Shown in pieces: positions 56,586 to 64,000 of a stretch of 64,000 bases of DNA. This DNA is from Plantago ovata (Eukaryota > Streptophyta > Magnoliopsida > Lamiales > Plantaginaceae), in NCBI GenBank assembly GCA_028274465.1, contig CM051455.1, forward strand, positions 120,687,462-120,751,461. Reading direction: 5' to 3'. Position numbers and translations under genes: made by a program. The notes beneath the pieces were generated by a model. The model was not told the origin of the DNA, searched no databases, and saw only the letters and a program-made list of their open reading frames with translations. The stretch's first letter is position 1, and every line of letters begins with the position of its first letter.

Positions 56586-58606
56586 GCCTTGAAGAGTCGA
56601 GCCAACGACGTGTAAACAAAGGCGCTTCTCGGGAGGCAACCCGAGGTGGTAAGAGTTTTGCATGTACTTTAGTTTTTCCTCTTTATTTGCTTTTGTAGTT
56701 GTGGCCTGTGTGCCTTTTGTCGTGATTTGTTTAGTCTAGTGTTTGTCTTGGTGCCTTAGGTGATTAAGATAGGAAAAAACATCGAAAATCTGGAAACAGA
56801 GCCAAGCGAAGCGCTTGGCAAGCCCAAGCGGTCCGCTTGGAATTCCAGTAAGAATTTCATTCTTACTGGAATTTCAAGCGGAGCGCCTGGAGCCTCCCAA
56901 GCGCTCCGCTTGACAAGCGGACCGCTTGGCTCCCGCCAAGCGGTCCGCCTGGACCCTGTACCCAGATTTTCCTCGTTTTTCCATTCTTCTCACCTTTGCG
57001 CACCCGTTTTCACTTGTTTCTTGAGTCCTTTCAGGTACTACTCATATATAGGAGATTGGAAACGAACCTTTATCTCCGGGAAGTGTACTTTCAATCCAAT
57101 TTTTCCTTTTCTTTCAACTTTTCTTTGCTCGAGGACGAGCAAAAGTTTAGGTTTGGGGAGGGGGTATTGGATTTTCAGTACTATATGCTTGTGTGGTTCG
57201 TACATGCCTGATTTTACTCAAGTTCATGTGATTTGTCGTGTTTTTTCAAATTTTTGCATGCATATCATCCCTAGATTAGTTGTTGCACGTTGTTGTGTGT
57301 GGAGTTTATTGCCAAGTCTTTTGAACTATTTTATTGAGTATACTAAGTGTTTATGGCCATTGATCATATGTTGCATCACTTTGCAAGTAGTTTGAGGTTT
57401 GTCTCGCTTGGTTTGTCACATTCGCATGTGCACTAGTTAAGCTTAGTAGTCTCGACATCACCTTGAGTGGTGTTTCTTCTGCTGCGGTTCACGATGGCCT
57501 TATGAAATGATGCATGTTAGAGTGTATGGTTGTAACCCGTGTAATTATGTACGTAAGAGGCGATAAGTTCTTCACCTCGATTTGAGATTGCCAAATGCCT
57601 AGGAAGGAGGTAGTGTGAGGTGTGCGATTCCTTGTATTAAACCTATTCTATCGAATAGGTTTGGGGAGGGGGTTGCTTCGTTGATCTTGTCTTTCGTCTT
57701 TGAGTCGTTGTAAAGTTTCCGTTTTCTTTTTCTTTTTGTTTTGTGTCCCAACCTATTCTTTCGAATAGGTTTGGGGAGGTGTCTTTGTAAGGAGTCTTTC
57801 CTTTTTCCTTTTCGTCTTTGTGCTCAAACCTATTCTCTCGAATAGGTTTGGGGAGGTGTTTTTGACACATAGTACTGCTGCTTGCCCCTATAAAAAAAAG
57901 AAAGAGAAAAAAGAAAAGAAAAAAAAAGAAAGAGGAAAAGGAGAAAATAAAAAAATAAAAAAAAAAGAAGAAAGAAAATAAAGAATAAGACCCAAAAGCA
58001 AAAGAAGGGTCGTTGCAAGCCAAAAGCAGTCTCGTAGTGTCAAGTGTCATGTAAATATTTGTTTTTGAAGTTATCGAGTTGTAAATTCTATCTTTCGTTT
58101 CGTGTCGCCTTTGTCCAAGGCCTGTTCTTGACCACCCTCGTCTTGCTATTCAAGAAGTGGTTAAAGGAGACTCATTCTTTGAGAGTCTGGGTAGAATAGG
58201 GGAGTGTTATCTTTCTAAGGGAACCCTCCTTCGTTTGATGAGAGCCAGTATTGGTTCGCCCTCTCTTGAGGAAAAGTCTCGCTCGGTGAACAGAAGTAAG
58301 CCCTCGGTTTCATAGGCACGGGGCAATTGTAGTATGATAACATGCATCATTGTGTCGTCACTGACCAGGTCCAGGTAGAAGATGTTACGAGAGACTCCTT
58401 TGTTTAACCAAGTGCACTTGAGAATGTGTATATTCGCAATCGAAGCATACTTCAACCTATTTGCATGTCATGCTCATTTGGTCTTGTTCATAAGCATTTG
58501 GTAGATTCAATAGATTAGTTCATCTTACTTGGCATGAGACTCCTTTTGTGTTGCATTTAGGTTAGTTTGTTGCTTGAGGACAAGCAAAGGTTTGGTTTGG
58601 GGAGTT
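56586..58606 (+). repeat. Non-coding 3' part of the TR-GAG-like element with dyads
   Basis: Contains a second palindrome array (56800-56960: AAGCGGTCCGCTTGG, AAGCGCTCCGCTTG, CAAGCGGACCGCTTGG). There are three CCTATTC-TNTC-GAATAGG dyads (57642-57659, 57752-57769, 57829-57846), each followed by ggtttggggagg. An A/G-only run (57890-57985) and the final polypurine tract follow. The layout is the same as at 43040-44814 of the older element. No gene. Confidence 0.8.
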
Positions 58607-60044
58607 TGATGAACGTATTTTTGACGCGTTTATCTTGTCTTTTTCACCTTCTTTGGCTATCTTCTAGCCTTGTTTTTTGGTTAGTTTCGTAGAATTGTGT
58701 CACGTTATGTGTTTTCTGCATTTTCAGGCACTTAGTTACGAAACGGCGTTTTTGGAGCTAAAAACGAGCCTTTTTGATGAAAAAGATGGCCCCGTTGAAG
58801 TTCCCCAATCTCCGTGGCTTGTTCGTAAGTGTTTGAGTATCAATAAGCATCGAGAAGGATGAGTCCAAGGCACCCGAGGGCCATGCGAGGGCAAAAAGAT
58901 TGAGTTTGAAGACAAAAATCTGCCCAGGAGCCAAGCTAAGCGCTTGGAATAGTGAAGCGCTTCGCTTCAATTTCCAGGAGCTTTGGCACAGAAGCCAAGC
59001 GAAGCGCTTGGAGTGCCCGAAGCGCTTCGCTTGCCAAGCGCTCCGCTTGGCTTCTCTAAGCGGTCCGCTTGGCAGCGGTTACGTTTTCGAATTTTTCTTC
59101 TTAGATCTGATCTTTGATCATTTTTTGAATATCTTTTGAACTATAGCTTGGTTTTGGAGAGCTCCTAAGCCCCAACTCAGAGAATATTCAGATTTCTTTG
59201 TATTTTAGCTTGGGATTCAAGTTTTTGATTGGGATTCATCCTTTGTAATCATCTACGGAGAGGTTTTCTTTGCTTTCCACCGATTAGTGACAGCTTTGGT
59301 GGTAACTTGTATCACTCTCTTGTCTTGTAGTTTGATATGATGTATTCCAATTATTATTCATATGAATTGATGTCTATGTTGATGAGTATGAGTAGCTAAA
59401 TCTTTTGTGTTGGTGGTAGAATGTAGAATATGCATGCTATGGGTTATGTTTATGCTTACATGAGATTGTGATTCAATCTTGCTGCAAATCCCTTCATATG
59501 ATTCTTAGATGCCTATAAAATATATTCGAATTGAGTATAGTGACAAACTCTTGGTCAATGAAAGCTATAGGATTGTATGTTAGAGATTTGCAGCATGCTA
59601 GATAAATGGCGTTGGTGACAAGCACCTCTAAATTATTGATAATGATCTTTCATGATGTGTGTCTTAAATTTGCCTAGACGAGTTGCTTAGCAGACTTGAT
59701 CGAAGGTTCTACGCACTGAACTTGTGAGCATATACGTAACTCATGCATGTGTATTTGATTTCTACCACCAACCGTTTTCCAAACTTGTTTACAACAATCT
59801 GATTTCTCGTTGCTATTGTTCAAAGGAAATGATTCTCTAAACATTTGAACTCGTTGACTGAAATTACTTGCAAAAACCTCAAGCAAAGCCACGTTAGGTC
59901 CCGAGAGAACGACACTCGGGGACAACTTGCCATTGCACTCTAGTTTGTGTAGGGATAAGTGTTCTTAGGCTTTTAAAACAAATTTAATTGGTGAAAAACG
60001 ACATCATCACAGTACAACATGAGCACAACGATCACATAGAGATC

Positions 60045-60897
60045 TGTTAGTGTCAGAACTGTGGTGTTAGGGCTCGTGTTATTGAAACATTGTGTCAGTG
60101 TTATTCAAACACTTTGTTGTGTTCACAACATTGTTGTGTTATGATAACACGTTGTATAACACGACATCACAGTTCTTATGACACTTCTCCAATATTTATT
60201 TATTTTTGCTTTTTCTTAACAAATTAAATATTTCCACGTTTTTTGTTTTAATAATTGTGCAGAAAAAGATTTAAAAAATCAAACACTCACAAGGAAAGAT
60301 ATGGAAGAGAGTCTAAGAAAGGTTGGAGATCTAGAAGATATTACAAGATAAGGAAAGATCTTTCTACTAACCTAATTGATGAAGAAGTCTCAGATCTGCA
60401 GAGACTTTTTCATTATCTTTGAGAAGATTCGTTCCCAATGAAGTCTCAAGTTCAACTATAAATACTCAAGGGAATTGACATCTTCACGTTTACGGAAAAA
60501 TCATGAGTTAGAAGCAGAAGATTATTCATTGTATTTTTCTATAACGTTTCACAAGATTTATTGTTTAGCTTTTGTTGTGTTTCATATTCAGTTTATTAGG
60601 TTTAGACTTGTCAAGGTTGTTCTGCCTTGCTTGTGTTTAAACTAGTCTAATTGAGTTCGAAGTAATTCATACTTCGTAATCTTTTCTCATACTAGTGATT
60701 CATCCTTAGTGCTCCGAGTAATAGAAATATTACCTGAGAAACGTGTATTCGTTTGAGTTCTTTATTATTCCATTGCATATTATTTATGTTAGAATAACTC
60801 TGCATTAGAGTGCCGAGCTACGTGTTTCCACAACACCAGTCTCAACAGAGCGATTCTGTTTAGTATTTGTGTTCAAGTTAATTCCTTAACATTATCA
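60045..60897. mobile_element. Solo LTR with AGATC duplication
   Basis: 853 bp from TGTTAGTGTCAG to ACATTATCA, flanked by AGATC (60040-60044 and 60898-60902). The Copia RNase H motif H-I-E-I-D-C-H is split exactly at this point, confirming the site. Family not assigned. Confidence 0.75.
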
Positions 60898-61344
60898 AGA
60901 TCGACTGCCACGTGATCAGGGAAAGGATTCTCGATAACACAATCCAGTTGCTCCACATTTCAAATGTTCAGCAATTGGTAAACATCGTAACAAAACCATT
61001 GGCCTTACCATTATTTACACGGTTCACATCCAAGTTGGGCTTACTCAGCATCCATGCTTAATTTGTGGGGGATGTGAGCTCACCACATCAAACAAACTAC
61101 GGGGAATTGAGAAGGAAAGGCGACAAATGAATTCGAGTTGTACGTGAAGCAGTTAGTTTGGTACCTTAGGTATTAGAGTAGTACGTTATACTTAGATAGT
61201 AGTACGAGTTGGATAGCCTCTGTAATATATAAAGAGAGCAACCACACTCTTCTTCATTAGTTTTTACATTTCATTATCATTTGTGATAATCTTCTTGAAT
61301 GATTGTAATTGTACTTTCGAAATATTCAATTCAATATACATTCA

Positions 61345-62324
61345 ACTTATAAGAGGCTCCACACGTTGGAAATGGAGTTTTCTGAAACGTGAATAATCTA
61401 TTAAAATAGTATAAGACACTTGAACATTTGTTACTAAAATTCATTTGTGAAAGAGTAATTAATGCTCAAAGTTGAAGGAATAAAATATTAAAAGTAATAT
61501 TTTGTTATGTGGTTATTTGAATTGGCACACTTTGTAAAGAGTGGATAGTTGAAAAGATGTAAAATAAGTAATTGGATAAATATGTCACAAATGGGTGTCG
61601 AATTCATGACCTCTCAATTGAGAGGAGGGCTTTCCACTGGACCATTGCATCTTATTTTATGTAAGGTTGTGTTGCAACAGGAATATATAGTTTCTGATAC
61701 GAGGAGTTACATTCTCAATACAAGTTACAACCTTTCAAAATATAAATAAAAAATCCCATGTTTTGGATCGAAAATCTTCTTTAACGAAATTAGAGAGATA
61801 AATCCAAATGTCTGATTCTTCTTATTTTACATTTTAAAAACTTGTATTTACATATTGTAGTAGTCTACACGAGTTTTGTATTTCAAGTGCTTGTATACAA
61901 AACTCACTGCAGTTTTATATTGGGAGACTGTTCGTCTGCATACTGTGAGCACCGAGAGCAGGGTGAATAAAGTCTTATGGGCAGAGTGCTAATGCTCGAC
62001 TCTGCATATTTCTTCTTTTTATTCTTTTCCTACATTTCGATATGGGAATTTATCAAGTGCTCTTCGTAGATAATTAATGTAATAGTACAATTATGATCAT
62101 GTGGTGGGAATGCTCATTGACCGCTACATTTCTTGAGTGACAAAATATTTTGAGATTCAGGACAATGGCGTTTTAAAGAGTACATGAAAATTATGGGGTT
62201 GTGAATGTTTAATTGAGTTAAGAATAAGTAGTAGCTAGAGTAATTATCGATCAAAGTGGTGCGAATTCTGAAGCATCTAACGAGGGCGTGAAATTTGATA
62301 TATAGTCCACCACGAAGGTTTGTA
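61345..62324. other. AT-rich spacer with a tRNA-derived relic
   Basis: No gene. At 61593-61653 the minus strand reads TGGTCCAGTGG (A-box), a CCTCTCAATTGAGAGG anticodon-arm-like dyad and GGTCATGAATTCGACACC (B-box-like). This is the head of a tRNA-derived SINE or a decayed tRNA. Confidence 0.5.
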
Positions 62325-63215
62325 TTATGTTTTCAATCTCGTCTCGGAAACCATCTCGGACGACTGGGAAGGGTCAACCCGAGTCATTTCGGGGGTTTAT
62401 CTCGGATGATGTCATAAATACGTAATTATATATAATTAATAATAATAAATATAATTTGAAATGAAGTAATATAATCTTGGCTAATACTTCATATTTTACA
62501 TTTATGTAATTTGAAAAAGATATTGTAAAAAGTGAGGGTGTGATTGCAAATTATGAAATTATTGAAGTTTGAAGTAATGAAAATAATTTTTGGATTCATT
62601 GTAATATTAAAAAATAAAATCAAAGGATGAGGCCCGTGAGGGTATAGTACTCCAAAAGACCATAACGTCACTACTAGACTCACTACTCTCTCTTTGACTC
62701 TTTCTTCCTCACTGTTAAACTTATTTACTCTCTTTCTTCTTCTCTGCAAATTAGTCTCTCTAAACTAAACATCCAAATTTATTCTCCATGAACACTACCC
62801 TCGATTTCCATCAGCACAACAACCCACCTGGGCACTGCCTACCAATGACCCACCCCATCTCCCATCAATAACCTCATCTCGTTCAACCTCTTTCTTCTTC
62901 ACTACAAATTGAAACACAACCCCAAAGAGCACTCGACCATGGAATCAGAAACACAAAAAGTAAAAATGAAGAAGGAACATGGATGCATCAGAATCGAAAT
63001 CGAAAGGGGAAACGGCACAGATCCGATCTCAGTCGGATTTCTCTTTTTTTTTTTAATTAAAAAACCTGGGTCGACCCGGGTATACCGGCCAAAATCTCGG
63101 AAAAATCTCAGGTTACCGAGATTTTCCGAGTTTTTGAGGTTCCGTCCCATATAGGCGTCCGAGAAGCGGTTAAACCGGGTCAACCCGGGTAGACCCGGCG
63201 AGATTCAAAATATAG
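62325..63215. mobile_element. Non-autonomous hAT relative
   Basis: The left end is TTATGTTTTCAATCTCG and the right end, read inward, is CTATATTTTGAATCTCG. This matches the CTATGTTTT terminus of the intact hAT at 21122. Subterminal zones are rich in ctcgg, ccgag and cccgggt words. The expected 8-bp duplication is only partly kept (ggtttgta versus ggtattct), so the copy is old. The middle (62640-63000) looks like a leader but has no transposase. Confidence 0.6.
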
Positions 63216-63404
63216 GTATTCTCCCCTGCACGATTGTGGGGAAAATTACAGTTTTAGTCCTCTATGTCTCAGTCTTCTACGTTTACGGTCCTCTAATTTG
63301 TATACGTATGTGAATTATAACGTTTTTGTTGCGTTTTTGGTCCTCCCGGCTGACATGGCAAATAAATGTGCATGAGGTGGCGAATTGGGGTGCGTAAGTG
63401 TTGG
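63216..63404. other. Spacer with tttggtcct words
   Basis: The phrases ttttagtcctct and tttttggtcctcccggctgacatgg are common in plant repetitive DNA. The class cannot be assigned from this short piece. Confidence 0.3.
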
Positions 63405-64000
63405 TGTTAAAATATGTCCAGTACGCATGTAGGAACTGGAGCGGTCTAAGAGTGCGACGAGGCTTCAAGGGTCGTCCCTCAAGGGGCTCGACCACACCCA
63501 AGTATGTCACTTGAGTGTGGCTCGACCATCATATGGTCCGACCATCATTGTGAGGCCGACCCTCAAGATAAGTTCACTACAAGGACAAGACAGAAGTGAG
63601 GTGCGAGGAGCACTTAGGGCTCGACCACCATACATGGTAGGATCGAGGAGGACCTTACGTCAAGGTACCATCCTCCAGAGGAGAACAAGAAGAATACTAC
63701 TCGGACTATGGAACATAAGGAAGGCATGAGGACCCAGGCCGACCACCCATGGTCGGTCCTCAGGGGGGCCCGCCTTCCAGAATATTCCATAAGGCATGGA
63801 AAGTCAATAATGCTCTCCTAACCCTAGTCAAGGTGTTTGGGTCAAAGCCCATGGACCTCCTTAATGGGCTTGGGCCAAAAGAGGCTTCTATCTCAGCCGG
63901 ACACTTGTCACGATCCTACATAAAGTGACAATAAAATACTATGAGTATATAAGGGAGTCTCATTCATAATCCCCAAGTAAGCAATCATAGCTCTCACCTA
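63405..64000 (+). repeat. Left part of an LTR, runs off the window
   Basis: A plausible start is TGTTAAAATATGTCC at 63405. There are repeated CTCGACCA/GGTCCGA/GGTCGGTCC dyads (63485-63765), a TATA-like tgagtatataaggg at about 63940 and leader-like sequence to the end. The far end and family are outside the window. Confidence 0.5.

Larger units (their letters stand above)
53283..60009 (+). mobile_element. TR-GAG-like LTR element (gag-protease only), looks whole for its class
   Basis: LTRs 53283-54665 (1383 bp) and 58607-60009 (1403 bp). The target duplication is CAGTA (53278-53282 and 60010-60014). The primer site is tttggcgccgttgccggg (54667). The polypurine tract is tttggtttggggagt before 58607. 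The LTRs differ at only a few bases per hundred plus one extra palindrome unit, so the copy is young. The single long gene is gag-protease; there is no RT, RNase H or integrase, so it must have depended on an autonomous partner. Elements with LTRs and gag but no pol are known in plants as TR-GAG. Confidence 0.85.
53157..61344 (+). mobile_element. Old Copia RNase H end and LTR, split by two later insertions
   Basis: Recognisable pieces: 53157-53282 (CEIQWLKYLLKDFCID, YLAHNPV), 60015-60044, and 60903-61064 (IDCHVIRERILDNTIQLLHI, SKLGLLSIHA). A polypurine tract tttgtggggga follows and then a 272-bp LTR, 61073-61344 (TGTGAGCTCACC...ATACATTCA). The gaps are the gag-protease element (53283-60009) and a solo LTR (60045-60897). 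It is an old, broken fragment; the left part is missing. Confidence 0.7.

Noticed and set aside
56760-57395. 211-residue open frame after the gag-protease gene
   Set aside because: It runs through the palindrome array and other non-coding dyads, and the related element has no conserved equivalent.
57643-58050. Phe-rich minus-strand frames
   Set aside because: These are the complement of an A/G-only run next to the polypurine tract and are compositional artefacts; the same is seen at 44012-44356.
62640-63154. Host gene start (ATGGAATCAGAAACACAAAAAG near 62940)
   Set aside because: It lies wholly within the non-autonomous hAT element, runs into its GC-rich subterminal repeats and shows no domain.

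Overview
The window is nuclear DNA of a land plant, almost certainly a eudicot. It is AT-rich, genes have GT-AG introns, and the repeats are plant lineages: Sirevirus-type Copia, a gag-protease LTR element with an Athila/Tat-style primer site, FAR1-type MULE, BED/DUF659 hAT, CACTA, Stowaway and Tourist MITEs. I cannot place it to family or genus. There is no operon, CRISPR array or biosynthetic cluster. Most of the 64 kb is a nest of mobile elements, with very little host coding sequence.

Left part (1-13.1 kb). AT-rich spacer holds a Tourist-like MITE and two tandem copies of an ECA1/prolamin-like secreted peptide gene. One copy has a TATA box and a single frame problem; the other is decayed. 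A Copia element (4327-11219) sits in the second copy, and a CACTA transposon (4749-7113, 3-bp target duplication) sits in that element's 5' LTR. A tandem-repeat block, possibly Helitron-like, follows up to a 100-N gap.

Middle (13.2-34 kb). A large Sirevirus-like Copia element lies on the minus strand (13249-29370), with an env-like third gene region that runs into the gap. Its pol is split by an apparently complete hAT transposon (21122-24788). The hAT has matching ends, an 8-bp target duplication and a four-exon transposase of 751 residues without a break. To the right is a decayed CACTA transposase-24-type gene, itself split by a solo-LTR-like insertion with a 5-bp duplication.

34-40 kb. 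A Stowaway MITE precedes the only host gene that looks functional: a single C2H2 (QAIGGH) zinc-finger gene whose second exon ends in an EAR repression motif. A Ty3/Gypsy integrase tail abuts its 5' side in the same frame, and a decayed inverted copy lies 1.2 kb away.

40-64 kb. Two related gag-protease LTR elements (40347-52889 and 53283-60009) and a solo LTR of a third relative share unusual dyad repeats. The older one carries a FAR1-type MULE (45723-51120) with two convergent genes, both full of the same repeat in their own sense orientation. The younger one looks whole for its class and split an older Copia RNase H region, which was also hit by a solo LTR. A non-autonomous hAT relative and the start of another LTR end the window.

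Strongest leads: palindromes in the gag-protease family whose arms change sequence but stay complementary; an intron in the MULE transposase bounded by a 15-bp direct repeat; a Sirevirus saturated with the word TTGCTGA, with three in-frame intron-like segments; and the intact hAT.
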